Shown here: positions 44,025-55,124 of the stretch, one piece after another
How positions within the stretch are numbered: position 1 is the stretch's first letter
Layout of the letters: the number at the start of each line of letters is the position of its first letter
Origin: Conchocele bisecta
Taxonomy: Eukaryota; Mollusca; Bivalvia; Lucinida; Thyasiridae
Assembly: GCA_029237695.1 (NCBI GenBank)
Contig: CM055274.1
Coordinates: forward strand, 71,228,828 to 71,292,827
Length of the DNA: 64,000 nt
Reading direction: 5' to 3'
Made by a program: the position numbers and the translations under genes
Notes under the pieces: generated by a model
What the model was told of the DNA's origin: nothing
The model's database searches: none
Seen by the model: only the letters and a program-made list of their open reading frames with translations

Positions 44025-44055
44025 GTCACAGATAAAGTACAGCCGCTCGTAAAAG
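44025..44055 (+). CDS. AFF (lilliputian-like): AFF-family microexon (VTDKVQPLVK)
   Basis: A 31-base exon follows a pyrimidine tract (CTCTCTTCAG) and is followed by GTGAGT. It enters in phase 0, matching the exit of 13790-13864, and leaves one base (G) that completes a GGC glycine with the first two bases of the exon at 63566. The peptide VTDKVQPLVK has no independent motif. Support is the double phase match plus strong splice signals. A family D MITE ends 23 bases upstream, so the branch point must lie in or right beside the MITE. Alternative: a chance splice-like site, but two phase matches make this less likely. Confidence 0.7.
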
Positions 44056-44399
44056 GTGAGTTTATTGTTTGTTTACAAGTGACTACAGGTATTCAAAAAA
44101 CAAACAGTTGTCACAAAAGTCCATAGAGGTGCATGTATAAGCAAGCAGGGCGAGTGATTTATGCCCTCTGATTACATTAAAGGTTCTGGGACTCAGATAT
44201 ATATGCGCATAAAGTGATGAAACGTATTAATTAAAAACAATTTGAAGTGAATGTATTATTTGTGTGCTATTTCTGAACCCAATTATACCTACGAGATGCC
44301 TGAAAAACAACAAGAAAATGTGACCTGTCTGCACACAAATACCCCCAATGGCAAATTGTAGAAACTGTGGCAAAGTTAATAAAGAAAATTTATGAGTGA

Positions 44400-44880
44400 A
44401 AAAGTTTAGAAGGTCAAATAGTTAAGGTCATATTAAGGGCAGCATGAATGTGTGGCATTTGTCCACAAGTACGATGTATTGAAACATTGAAGTAATCCAT
44501 CAATGGATATAGAAGTCAAGGGCGGATTCAGGGGGGGCGGACCCGGCGCGCGGCCCCCTAAAATTCGCCGAGTAAAGATTTTTTACAAGTTACAAGGCAC
44601 GTTTCTACGTTCGCGTTGTGAATTTATTGTTTATTGGGTTTTTTTTGCTCCAAAATGCGCCAGAACGCAGGAAATGCGATGTAGATTTCAAAAAAATTCC
44701 GAGGGGGAATGCCCCCGGACCCCCCTAGCGCGTTCGATAATATAGTCAAGTATTCCAAAATAGTTACACCCCCCCCTAACCCGAAATCCTGGATCAAGGG
44801 ATATAGAAGTTATGAGAAACTCCAGCGAATGTATGAAAAAGTTCAATGTTGTGAACGTCAAAAGGTCAAGGTCATATTAA
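44400..44880. repeat. Repeat with ATTAAGGGCAGCATG units
   Basis: The block GGTCATATTAAGGGCAGCAT to GAAACTCCAGCGAA recurs at 46185-46400 and, inverted, at about 46420-46700. It is interrupted by the element at 44516-44801. Confidence 0.65.
44516..44801. mobile_element. 286-bp hAT-like element with 8-bp TSD
   Basis: TATAGAAG flanks it at 44508-44515 and 44802-44809. Ends TCAAGGGCGGATTCAGG and CCTGGATCAAGGGA are partial inverted repeats. The uninterrupted sequence is seen at 46252-46275 (CATCAAGGGATATAGACGTT). Confidence 0.75.
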
Positions 44881-46193
44881 AGGTACATGCCCACTCAGTA
44901 GTGACAAAATGTTCTTTATAGGAATTAAATAAGCGTATAATTGTGTCGCTATTACACCAGTTCTAAAAAGTACATGTGCCCGCTATACAGATATAATCAT
45001 TTAGTAATAGTTATTTTACTGATAGTGACTCGCGGTGGTATCAGGCTATTTTCATATGCAAATGAGGCATATTTTTTAATTATTTATACTAATTAAATGC
45101 GTCACCTGAAAAAAGTATTATTTTGGACAGATTATAAAGTATGATCATTGCACATAAAAAAATAAATACAGAGAATAAATAGTAATGTCCGTTAACATTT
45201 TATTGAAACACGGTTATCGCCCCTGATATTTGTGTGGAAATTTACGTCTGATATAAAATGTATAATAATGCCAATCAATATGTGGGGTAATGGTATATAG
45301 CAGGCACTCATAATTTTTAGAACTATAATTGTGACACAATTATACAGTTATTATACGCCCGTTTGAAAAAACAGGACGTATTATGTATTCATCTTGTACG
45401 GCGTGTCCACGCAATAACTAGAAAAGCTACTTGACGGATTGTAACCAAATTTGGTATACATGTTTATCACGGCAAGCCGAAGAAGCCAATTGATTTTCAA
45501 AACTTTCCGATGACTTATCTCCCCTTGGCGGCCATTTTTCGCACTCTGTATCCTTGTCCACGCAATAACTCAAGTTATATTTCACCGCTCGTAACCAAAT
45601 TCGGTATACATGTTTATCACGGCAAGACGAAGAAGCCTATTGATTTTGAAAAATTTCCGATGACTTATCTCCCCTTGGCAGCCATTTTTAATTTTCACAC
45701 TGTATATCCTTGTCCACGCAATAACTCAAGTTCGACTTCACCGATCGAAACCAAATTCGGTATACATGTTTATCATGGGAAGACAAAGAAGCCTATTGAT
45801 TTTGAAAATTTTCCGATTCTGTACCCCTTGGCAGCCATTTTTAATTTTCGCACTCTGTATCCTTGCCCACGCAATAACTCAGTGCTACTTGACCGATCAT
45901 AACCAAATTCGGTATACATGTTTATCACAGCAAGACGAAGAAGCCTATTGTTTCCGAAGACTTATCTCCCCTTGGTGGCCATTTTGAATTTTCGGACTGT
46001 ATCCTTGTCCACGCAATAAGGCGAGTTCTACTTGACGGATCGTAACCAAATTTGGTTTTCATGTTTATCATGTCAAGATGATCTCCCCTTGTTGACTGGC
46101 CTTGCCTCGACGGGCGTATATTGTGACCTTCGGCATTCTTGTTTAATTCCTATAAAGAACGGTTTGTGCCTGCTGAGTGGGCATGTACCTTTA
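44880..46193. mobile_element. TIR element (AAGGTACATGCCCACT ends), split copy
   Basis: Left end AAGGTACATGCCCACTCAGT, right end CTGAGTGGGCATGTACCTT. The middle is interrupted by the Helentron-like element at 45353-46142. Its uninterrupted sister is 61338-61838, inverted in part. Confidence 0.8.
45353..46142 (+). mobile_element. Hairpin-headed Helentron-like element (ACGCCCGTTTG family)
   Basis: The head TATACGCCCGTTTGAAAAAA folds on ACAGGACGTAT. The core is a tandem array of about 150 bp (ACCAAATT(T/C)GGTATACATG at 45443, 45594, 45750, 45902 and, slightly changed, 46044). Near the 3' end CGACGGGCGTATA repeats the head in inverted form, and the terminus is GGCATTCTTGT. It sits inside another element, so it is younger. 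Confidence 0.75.
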
Positions 46194-46740
46194 AGGGCAG
46201 CATGGATGTGTGACATTTGTCCACAAGTATGATGTATTGAAATATAATGAAGTAATCCATCAAGGGATATAGACGTTATGACATAATTGAGAAACTCCGG
46301 CGAACTTCTTAATGTGCAAAACAAAGTTGTGAAGGTCAAATGGTCAAGGTAATATTAAGGGCAGCATGGACGTGTGGTGTTTGTCCACAAGTATGCTGTG
46401 TTGAAATATTTATGTAATCTGTCATAACTTCTATATCCCTTGATAGTTTACTTCAATATTTCAATACATTACACTTGTGGAAAAACTGCCACCTATCCAT
46501 GCTGTCTTAATATGACCATGACCTTTTGACCTTCACAACTTGTACTTTTTCACACATTAAGAAGTTCGCTGGAGTTTCTCAATTCTGTAATATCTTTTAT
46601 ATCTTGAAGGATCACTATAATATTTCAATACATCATACTTGTGCACAAATACCACACCTCCATGCTGTCCTTAATGACCTTGACCATTTGACCTTCACAA
46701 ATTTGAACTTTTTCTTAAATTAAAATTTATTATTAACTGC
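46185..46740. repeat. Direct and inverted ATTAAGGGCAGCATG units
   Basis: AAGGGCAGCATGGA(T/C)GTGTG occurs at 46193 and 46358. Inverted partners (CATCCTGTC-type) run at 46490-46515 and 46660-46690. No gene was seen. Confidence 0.65.
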
Positions 46741-47039
46741 CATAGTTTCTTCAATCTGCCACTGGGGGCATTCGTGTGCCGACAGGCCACATTTTCTTGT
46801 TGTTGTTTTTTACTATCAAGGCTACCAGTGAGGGGATTTGCTCAGTGATAAACCTGGTTTAATTGCCCAGGGAGTTTTACTGTCCTGTCCGTTTAACTTC
46901 ATTCATCACGACTTCACCTAAATTATTTGAGTTCATAACATTGAAGATCATAGACTTATACATGTAAAATAGGGATTTCCCAAAACAAATTGTATCCAAA
47001 TACATTGTTATTGTGATAAACAAGTAAAGCCATACTAAC

Positions 47040-47270
47040 CTGAGATATTTGGACATACCATTTCATTAGGATTTGTAGTTCTATACTGTTCGCAAACTGA
47101 GATATTTGGACATACCATTTCATTAGGATTTGTAGTTCTATACTGTTCGCAAACTGAGATATTTGGACATACCATTTCATTAGGATTTGTAGTTCTATAC
47201 TGTTCGCAAACTGAGATATTTGGACATACCATTTCATTAGGATTTGTAGTTCTATACTGTTCGCAAATAT
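47040..47270. repeat. 57-bp tandem array, four near-identical copies
   Basis: CTGAGATATTTGGACATACC starts at 47040, 47097, 47154 and 47211. Copies are almost identical. 57 is divisible by three, so the minus strand reads a repeated 19-residue string, which I do not consider a gene. Confidence 0.95.
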
Positions 47271-47529
47271 TAACATGTGCTCTGTAGCTAGTATTAACAT
47301 TATTTTATCGTGTATATGAACAAAGATATTCCAACTTGCAGGTTATGACCTAATTACCTTTATATGAAGTTCAACATATCTTGATGTTGGTAAACTCACG
47401 TTTTATTTCAAATTACCTGGTTTAATGGCCCAGGTATTTGTCCCTGGGAGTTTTACTGTAAACTGTCTGTATAACTTCCTTAATCATGACTTCACCTAAA
47501 TTATATGATTTCATAACAATGACTTTCTG

Positions 47530-47719
47530 TGGTATGGACCTGGCACCATGGAGGTCGGGGTATTCTAATTTCATGGCTGAATATATTATTTTTATCTCGA
47601 TGTCAATATTCCGTTCTGATTTTGGGATTTTTCGCCCAATGCAGCAGGTTAAAACTGGATCGAACCTGTTTGCCCGGCCTTACATGACGTTAGCTGTTGA
47701 TAGGCTGTTAAGCACCAAT
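47530..47719 (+). repeat. SINE-like retroposon, family Q
   Basis: Includes GGACCTGGCACCATGGAGGT and ends GATAGGCTGTTAAGCACCAA. Confidence 0.6.
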
Positions 47720-47732
47720 AATCAATTGATCG

Positions 47733-48076
47733 TAGTAGGTGGCAGGTGGGAGCATGCAATGGGTAATTTAACGATCGGGGTTCATCCTTACCGGAATTCA
47801 GACTGCAGACTCACATAATGTCGTCGGCATTTTGTATGTGGCATTTGAATCCGGTTTTACCCCTTATGTGAGTATTACGATTATTCATAGTCCGATTTTA
47901 GGGGAAGGGGCCAAGTTACTTGGTGTTGTATGAACCTGGCACCAGGTCGTTTATTCTAAATTCGGGGCTGAATATATTCCCCACCCCCAATAAAGCAGGT
48001 TAAAACGGGATCGAACCCGGCCTTACATGACCTTAGCTGTTGATAGGCAGTTAATAACGAATAATCAATCAATCAG
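47733..48076 (+). repeat. SINE-like retroposon, family Q
   Basis: Starts GTGGCAGGTGGGAGCATGCA and ends GTTGATAGGCAGTTAATAAC with an (AATC)n tail. Confidence 0.6.
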
Positions 48077-48286
48077 TCATAACAATGAAGAACCCTGACT
48101 TGTACAGATGAGGAAGATTGGAAGCTCTTTAGCTGTTTATATAAGCCTTATTGTAATAACCCTAAATATTCGAACACCATTTGTTTTGAGAAACCCCTAT
48201 AAAATACGGGTTTCCCAAAACAAATTGTATCGAAATACATTGTTACTGTGATCAACATGGACAGCCATACAAACCTTAGCTATTTG

Positions 48287-48889
48287 CAGAGCTGCCAACT
48301 GTTACGATTTTTCCGTATTTGTTCCGGAAAATACGTTAGAAATACGGAAGTACGGATAGCAATTAAAAAGTACGATTTTTAAAAAAATCAGCGCGGGAAT
48401 ATCTGGAAATAATAATTTCGTTTCACAATTCTGCCAATAAATCCTATTTTTTTATTTACCCGTAATCATACTCGCCGAGGCGCTTACCATTTTGATTCTT
48501 GTTGTGTAGTAATAGTAATTTCAAGCGCTCAGCGATATTGATTTATTCATCACGCAAATTCATAAAATGTCTGCTCCAAAGCGTGCAGCCAACGAATTTG
48601 GGTATTTTTTATCGAAAGAAGTTAGGAGAACACATCTGTTCATCAATGATTACAGCGAGACATGGCCCAATTTGGTCCTGTCAAAGCGCGGTGATGAATT
48701 TGCGTCTTGCAAGTAGTGTAATTGTGATTTTTCGGTTGGCCGAAACGAGGGCCAAGGCTCTAAAAAAGTTAATTTATGCATATAAGTGAGTACTGATTTG
48801 TGTTCCGGAAAACATATGTGATGTTCCGGAAAATAGCCCCCTTTTCTCTCCATGTTCCTCATGTGACCGACATGGGGTTGGCAGCTCTG
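48287..48889. mobile_element. 603-bp element with 6-bp TSD and BED-like remnant
   Basis: Ends CAGAGCTGCCAAC and GTTGGCAGCTCTG are perfect 13-base inverted repeats. TATTTG flanks both sides (48281-48286, 48890-48895). The interior keeps a broken reading frame near 48568-48785 (see next entry). The 6-bp duplication could fit Dada-type elements, but the superfamily is uncertain. Confidence 0.8.
48568..48786 (+). pseudogene. Broken transposon ORF with BED-finger-like start
   Basis: From the ATG the frame reads MSAPKRAANEFGYFLSKEVR and then WPNLVLSKRGDEFASCK, a TAG stop, then CNCDFSVG. The W...C-x2-C pattern resembles the first half of BED-type zinc fingers in transposon proteins. The histidines expected after it are not present. 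Clearly a remnant. Confidence 0.5.
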
Positions 48890-49004
48890 TATTTGGACGC
48901 ACCTTGCTGTGAGGAACCATATATTAATGTGTGTTTCCTGGAATAAATTGTGTCCGAATATTTAGGGTATTTACAGTATATCAGCTAGAAACGGCCAGTG
49001 TGCC

Positions 49005-49217
49005 TTAACCCTCACTACACTGTGGACGAAAATTGTCTTCTGCTGTTTTTCATTTTTGCCTTAATTCTTAACAATAAACCTGTTTTGGCAGCACATGAGA
49101 ATCGTCCCCAGTGGAGACGATTCTCATGCGCTACCAAAACAGGTTTTTATCGAGAAATATTGAAAATAAAACATTTCCAGCAGACGACAAAATTTAATTC
49201 AGCGTAGTAAGGGTTAA
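49005..49217. mobile_element. Hairpin MITE family D, copy 5
   Basis: Starts TTAACCCTCACTACACTG and ends GCGTAGTAAGGGTTAA. Inner hairpin ATGAGAATCGTCCCCAGTGG and its inverse. Confidence 0.8.
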
Positions 49218-49483
49218 AGTTTGCATTTAACTACTCATTGAAGAACAAAGTTTAAGTTCTAAAACAACCACATAATATAACAAACTGTATGGATGGGAAT
49301 TAGACAGTCCCAATATTCCTTCACATGGTAATGTAAGGCATTAACAAATCACCAGATCAAGACATTCATTATGTTTCGGTGATGAAAGTTTTTATCGTAA
49401 TTTGATTACTGAACGTTCAATGCTCCCCTGACAGAAAACTGCAATCAATCAATTGATGACTATGTGGTGAACAGAGAAGACCC

Positions 49484-49550
49484 TGATAAGACTGCACCCT
49501 TTTAAGGGTGCAGGTAGCCTGCACCCTTAAAAGGGTGCAGTCTTATCAGG
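49484..49550. repeat. Long perfect palindrome
   Basis: GATAAGACTGCACCCTTTTA and AGGGTGCAGG are inverted around a GTAGCC centre. Arms are about 29 bases. Confidence 0.9.
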
Positions 49551-50072
49551 CAGCAGGTTGGTCGTGGTTATCAGTCTGTTAAACAGTCTGTTTTCAGTCT
49601 GTTAAACAGCAATCCAATCAGAGCATCTAGTTTGGTATTTCATTTTTATTTATTCACTGTTGCAGTCAACAAAAGCAATTATCTTGCCATGGTTTCTTTA
49701 AATGAGTATCGTTTTTATCGGCTTTAACTGTTTCAACGTCACTGATTTCTGTCATAATGTTTGCAAGCAGTGTAGATCCAGATGAGCCAAGCGAATTAAA
49801 AGATGAAAGGATTAAAGAGTGTCTGCATTTGAACAATTACTCTTTTATAACACGCCCAACCCAACCGTGGATTGTAAACAGTATGGAAACAAAATTGCTA
49901 CCCCACTCCATACCTCTTGCGAGGGTATCAATTTAACCCCATCTCTTTAAATGTAACGCATGGAAGAGTGTTTTTTGCAATCTGTTATCTGGCTTGTTTG
50001 ATATGTTAGTGATATAAAATTGTCAAAGCTGTATCAATAAATTAAACATTAGTGTGAACAGTAATCAAACAC

Positions 50073-50194
50073 AATTTCTAATGCACTCTATAAATATCAC
50101 ACAATCTGATTGGCTGATGGTCATTGTTGATGAACGGTCGCAAATTATTTCAATATTCATTCCTACGCCAGTAGTAAAAGAGTGCATTAGAAAT
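50073..50194. mobile_element. Small TIR element (ATTTCTAATGCACTC ends)
   Basis: ATTTCTAATGCACTCT at the left is inverted at the right as AGAGTGCATTAGAAAT. 122 bp. Confidence 0.8.
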
Positions 50195-50196
50195 AG

Positions 50197-50358
50197 GTTA
50201 ACCGCATTGTAATTTTGAAATTTACGGCGTATATCAGAAAATGATAGGTTGGAAAACATGTTTAATGGCTCCGCTAGTGTGTCGCCATTAAAAACAGATT
50301 TGCCGACCTATCATTTTCTGATATTTCCGCAAATTTGAAAATTAAAATACAGTTAACC
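50197..50358. mobile_element. Small TIR element (GGTTAACCGCATTG ends)
   Basis: Both arms carry TCAGAAAATGATAGGT and its inverse, within outer GGTTAAC / GTTAACC ends. It starts two bases after the previous element ends. Confidence 0.75.
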
Positions 50359-50389
50359 ATATATTGACAGTCGTACCTTCTGCAGGGAT

Positions 50390-50470
50390 AACCGAGTAGG
50401 ACTATTCATTGGACTTCAATACCAGAGGTTGGGAGTTCAATCCCTACCATAGACGTGAACAATACTCGGA
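50390..50470 (+). repeat. tRNA-derived SINE fragment, copy 3
   Basis: Contains GGACTTCAATACCAGAGGTT, B-box-like GGGAGTTCAATCCC, and CGTGAACAATACTCGG, then breaks into a family I MITE. Confidence 0.6.
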
Positions 50471-51249
50471 GCTCCAGATAAGGAATTAGTAATTGAGTAT
50501 TGTCACTCCATCATTTCTTAAGCAATTGGGTATTTCAAAATGTTAATTGGGTAAAATAAAAACACACTACTGTTTATACATCGACAGACAGCAATTATTG
50601 AATATTTTGCTTCAAAATGAAAACATGTCTTGACATTTCATTAGAATTGTCTCCTTGGAATTGTCTTCTTTTAAAGTAAGAAAAATATGCTATATTCTGC
50701 TCCAGATAAGGAATTAGTAATTGAGTAGTTTCACTCCCATCATTTCTGAAGCAATTGGGTATTTCAAAATTTTAATAGGGTAAAATAAAATCTCACTACG
50801 GTTTACACATCAACAGACAGCAATTATTAAATTAGTTTGCTTTGAAATGAAAACATATATTTGCATTTCATTAGAATTGTCTCCTTGGAGACAATTCTAA
50901 TGAAATACCAAGATGTGTTTTTGTGGAAAATAAGAAAAAATATGCTATATTTGTGGTCTGTTTATTGTTTTCTGCAGCATGATACAGGTACCACAAAATT
51001 GTTATTGCTTTTTGATACTCGCTACTTCGGATTTCAATTGGGTTTTTCGGCAATTTTTATTGGGTATTTACGCAAATACGCAGCTTATCTGAAGGTCTGT
51101 ATATTTGTGGTCTGTTTATTGTTTTCTGCAGAATGATAAAGGTACCATAAAATTTGTATTGCTTTTTGATACTCGCTACTTCTGATTTCAATTGGGTTTT
51201 TGGCAATTTTAATTGGGTATTTAACCAAATACGCAGCTTATCTAGAGCA
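50468..51249. mobile_element. MITE family I, two adjacent copies
   Basis: A partial copy (50468-50690) and a longer one (50699-51249) both start AGCTCCAGATAAGGAATTAG or nearly so. The longer has a hairpin at TTCATTAGAATTGTCTCC with its inverse and a direct duplication of GTGGTCTGTTTATTGTTTTC (50955, 51108). Confidence 0.75.
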
Positions 51250-52445
51250 CTGAATACTTTTTTTTCCGGAGGTCCGATCTCTATATGACTTTAGCTCTTG
51301 CTGGGACGTGAAGCCCATGCATTTTTACTTCGTGCACACTTATTGTGAGTGAATCCATCCTTATTGGGATTGAAACCTGAACGGTGAATCTTCTCCAGAC
51401 ATCAGTAATCAACCAACCAACCAACCAACCAACCAATCATGGAAGCTATTGATCACAAAACACTACTAGTGTATTATGATTTTTAGCACACAGTGACACT
51501 GTGTTATTACTGCAAAAGCAATCGGTATGCAATAAGCCATATATTGATCATATGCTGATCTGTATAACGTCTATACTGGTTTTGGTTGCCATTCTGTACA
51601 GTTTCTCACCGATTGTCTATTGTCTTCATTTCATTATGCTGGTTGGGTGATTAGTGGGCCATTGTCATTTTGACTGATATTTATTGCATGTACACAGTAG
51701 CAAGCAGGCAAGGACATGTGAACGAGGTTCATTAGTGGATTGCTTTGATGCAAATCAACTCCCAGCGTTCCAGATAAGGCTTGGGAGGATGGGATGGTGT
51801 GCATATCTTAACATATCTTATTTGTTCTCTAAAGTATATGTTGTTGCCACTCATTTGAATAGTCTCAATGAGACGGTTCAAATGAGTGGTCACAACATAT
51901 ACCTCACAACATAAATGAAAGAAATTTGTAAAAAAAAAATTAAAGACAAAAATTCTCCATAGCATACAATGGGTTGAAAACCAAATTGTATTATTACCAA
52001 TTTTTTACAATGAACATGCCAAGATGGTTTGTTCTAAAAGAACCCTCAACTGTTCATGTTTTACAGGTAAAAACAAAGAGACAAAGTCGCCAAATTTGTT
52101 GTCCTGATTCATTGTTTATCTGGAGCTTTCTGGTTGTATTGATTACCTTCACTGGCTCACATAATATCAAAGGACTGAAAGTCCAGAAATTCTGCGCAGT
52201 ACGTGTGTGTGGATAAGCAATATGCTAAAAATTGGTTTGCATTCATTTTGATTGGGTCATAGAAGGGATCCAATCAATCAATCTAGCCTTCTGCTGAGTA
52301 GGACATCCTTACCATATGGTCGACCTACATGGTTCGGCCCTCTTGTACCATTTTGGCAAATGCAATGCTCGCCGATGAGAAAGCATACTCCTGAGGATAG
52401 GAACATAATCCTTGCATATACAGAAATTCTTAATGGGGCATAACA
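51250..52445. other. Intronic stretch with a family C hairpin
   Basis: A CCAA microsatellite lies at 51413-51436. A family C hairpin lies at 51831-51903. Around this hairpin, GCATATCTTAACATATCTTA on the left and later sequence form no longer stem. No coding region was recognised. Confidence 0.55.
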
Positions 52446-53170
52446 GGATTTAACTCTCAAGTACCAGGGGGCCGAAATGGTTGGTACATGAGGGCCAAAC
52501 CACCTGTAAGTGGGCATTCCGACAAGATGAATACCGATCGCTAAATTACCCTTCGCTACTCCCTCCTACCTCCCCCTCAAAAATAAGAGAACAAATGTTT
52601 ATTGCTGGTAACAAAGGCATATATTCAAATATGGTTTATATAATAGTGTAAATAGTCATTTTAGGTGTTGGAGTATCTATCCTGTTGTAACATGTTGCGC
52701 ATATTAGCTCGCAAGTACCAGGGGGGCTGAAATGGTTGGTACATGAGGGCCAAACCATGCAAGTCAGCATTCCATTAAGGATGATGGATTGATTATTGGT
52801 GTTTAACGGCCTATCAACAGCCAGGGTCATGTAAGGCCGGGCCAACAGGATGGAGTGTCCTGAATTCAACCTGTAAAAAAAGTAAGGGAAATTCCCAAAA
52901 TCAGAGCTCAATATTTACATAAACTATATATTCTGCCCTGAAATTAGAGTGCTGTGGATTGATTGATTGATTGATTATTGGTGTTTAACGGCCTATCAAC
53001 AGCCAGGGTCATGTAAGGCCGGGCCAACAGGATGGACTATCCTGTATTCAACCTGTATAAAATGAGGGAAATTCCCAAAATCACAGCTCAATATTCACAT
53101 AAACTATATATATTCAGCCCTGAAATTAGAATCTCCTGGCCTGGTGCCAGATCCATGCTGCACCAGAATC
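52446..53170 (-). repeat. Cluster of inverted family Q retroposons
   Basis: GGTGTTTAACGGCCTATCAA begins copies at about 52797 and 52979, followed in each by CAGCCAGGGTCATGTAAGGC and GGGCCAACAGGATGGA. A (GATT)n tail precedes them. Pieces with AAGTACCAGGGGGCCGAAAT-like sequence occur at 52458, 52710 and 53256. Confidence 0.75.
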
Positions 53171-53404
53171 ACTTAAGTCTTAGCTCACCCCAAAAGCAAT
53201 ATGATTAGCTTTTAATGCTATTACTTTCTTAATGGGGCATAACAGGATTTAGCTCTCAAGTACCAGGGGGCCAAAGTTAGTACATGATGGCCAAACTATG
53301 TACGTTGGCACTCCATAAGGATGAACACCAATCGTTAAATTACCCTTCGCTACTCCCTCCTACATGTACCTCCCATGCAGTCTTGTTGAATGCACAGGAA
53401 TGTT

Positions 53405-53430
53405 GGGGGGGGGGGGGGGGGGGGGGGGGG
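53405..53430 (+). repeat. Poly-G homopolymer, 26 bases
   Basis: Uninterrupted run of G, the strand inverse of the C runs seen in plus-strand family Q copies, within an inverted family Q context. Confidence 0.9.
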
Positions 53431-53738
53431 TGGTTGGTTGTTGATTATTTTCACATACATGTACCATCAATCACTTCTTCTCCAAAACCAGATCTGCAAT
53501 ATCACTTCTTCTCTGAAACCAGATCTGCAGTGGAAAAAAAAAGAGTAAATAATATCAATAATTGGACAATATTCACGCAAACCATGGAAATGAATTGTTA
53601 ATTATTTAAATAATATGTGACCATGTTTAACCACAGGTGCCAGACAATTTTATTAATGTACGTATATGTTTATAGTAGTATATGAATAAGGTAGACAGCG
53701 AGAATCCATTCACTAAACACGACAGAACAAAAAACAAC

Positions 53739-53797
53739 AACACGCAGAGTGATTTCTCTTGGAAGAGTCGTCTAGGGGAAATCACTCTGCGTGTTGT
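53739..53797. repeat. Palindrome with 19-22-base arms
   Basis: CACGCAGAGTGATTTCTC is inverted as GAAATCACTCTGCGTG around GTCGTCTAGG. Foldback MITE or regulatory hairpin; no further copies seen. Confidence 0.8.
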
Positions 53798-53799
53798 AT

Positions 53800-54847
53800 A
53801 TGGGATTCCCCCCTTGCCTATTTCCTTTGATTTCACTGAACAGTTTCACTTTTACACTAGTCTGTGTAGTATAATATCTGTGCCACAAATTTCTTGTTAC
53901 GATATGCACCGCGATTGTAGTTCCCAATCAAACTCGCGATGTATCCTGTAGATGAACTCAGTAGCTGTGTTCTATTTATATCATACTTTCAGTTTCGATT
54001 CCAGGCAGGCTACCAGATAATGTTTTCTTGGTATGAATTAAATAAAATAGCTTCCACCACGCTGATTATTAAAAAAATATTGTGCAATAGAAGATGAGAT
54101 AACTTATTTATAATATAACAATAAATGTGGATATATTATCACAAGTAACCGATACAAATCTTACATATTCTTTGTGTTTATGGAATGGGTCGGCATAAAA
54201 TGGCGGTCGGAAAATACTATACGGAGACATGCGGTTGTATCATTGCGCGTGAAAAAAAAAATTCTTCAAATGAATACATGCCAGTTTATATTATATTATA
54301 TCAGATAAACATTTTCTAATATAAATGTCGTGCAGAAAAAATAACAACACATGTATTACACGACACAATACAAATTATGTTAGCTCATATCAGAACTATT
54401 TTTCATGGCGTATATAGCGACGTATGTGTATCGGTCAGCATAACCCGCGAAAAGATATTATTATGCAACACGACAGTTAATATTTGATAAAATAAGAAAG
54501 TTTTTTGAGAAATTATATAACTGTAGCGAAAAAAAATGTAGCTGGCGAAAAATATGAGTGAAACGTTCATAATGCACCGTTCACATTCGCATTCTTTAAC
54601 ATGGCGTAGGTAAAATTATGAACGTGCGTTGGCTGCTAAAAAAATCACTACGCGATCCTGCGAGACCTGGAAAATCCATTAAACAAACCTAAATTCAACC
54701 CACAGGGGCTTGAATAATAACATAATTGGACATTTTGTTGCATAACATGGTCTATGATACTACAGTGTATTAAAAATCATAATAGTCTAGCTTAATAAAT
54801 AAATAAATGCTGAAAACATGCTAGGTTATTAGTACAGCTTCAATGTA
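53800..54847. other. Unique A/T-rich intron, no feature seen
   Basis: No repeats shared with other parts of the window and no coding frame were recognised here. This is one of the few stretches that looks like unbroken host sequence. Confidence 0.45.
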
Positions 54848-55124
54848 TGAGGTGGGTGGTGATCGGGCGAACGCGATGGCGTAACTTAACGGAAGGGGTT
54901 CCTCCTTATAGGAATAACGATTTGCCTGGTTTGGTCCTCAGGTACGTTTTTATCTTTGGCTCTTTTGTTACCCGGGAGTTGAATTGGGTTATTGCCCATT
55001 ATCAAAGTAGTAATATTATTACTGATCCTACTGCTTTTGGGAGGGGGCCAAGTGATTCTGGTGTGGCGAGGACCTGACATCAGATCAGGATTATTCTGAC
55101 TTCAGGGCTGAATATATAGTTTTT
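54848..55124 (+). repeat. SINE-like retroposon, family Q
   Basis: GGTGGGTGGTGATCGGGCGAA, GGTTTGGTCCTCAGGTACG and TTGAATTGGGTTATTGCCCA parallel the copy at 2577-2925. The copy appears to be interrupted at 55125 by the next element and to resume at 56619 (ATTGTAAATATTCAGTTCTG). Confidence 0.7.

Larger units (their letters stand above)
48153..48974. mobile_element. TIR MITE (CTAAATATTCG ends), split by a 603-bp insert
   Basis: Left end AACCCTAAATATTCGAACAC, right end GTGTCCGAATATTTAGGGTA. Taking out the insert leaves about 215 bp, close to the size of the sister copy at 57521-57729. Confidence 0.8.

Noticed and set aside
45510..45902. 130-codon plus-strand open frame
   Set aside because: It is made of the 150-bp tandem core of the element at 45353-46142.
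47040..47270. CRISPR-like array
   Set aside because: Repeats are directly contiguous with no unique spacers, and the sequence is from an animal.
46956..47300. Minus-strand open frame of 114 codons with a repeated peptide
   Set aside because: It is produced by the 57-bp tandem array and is not supported by splice sites or homology.
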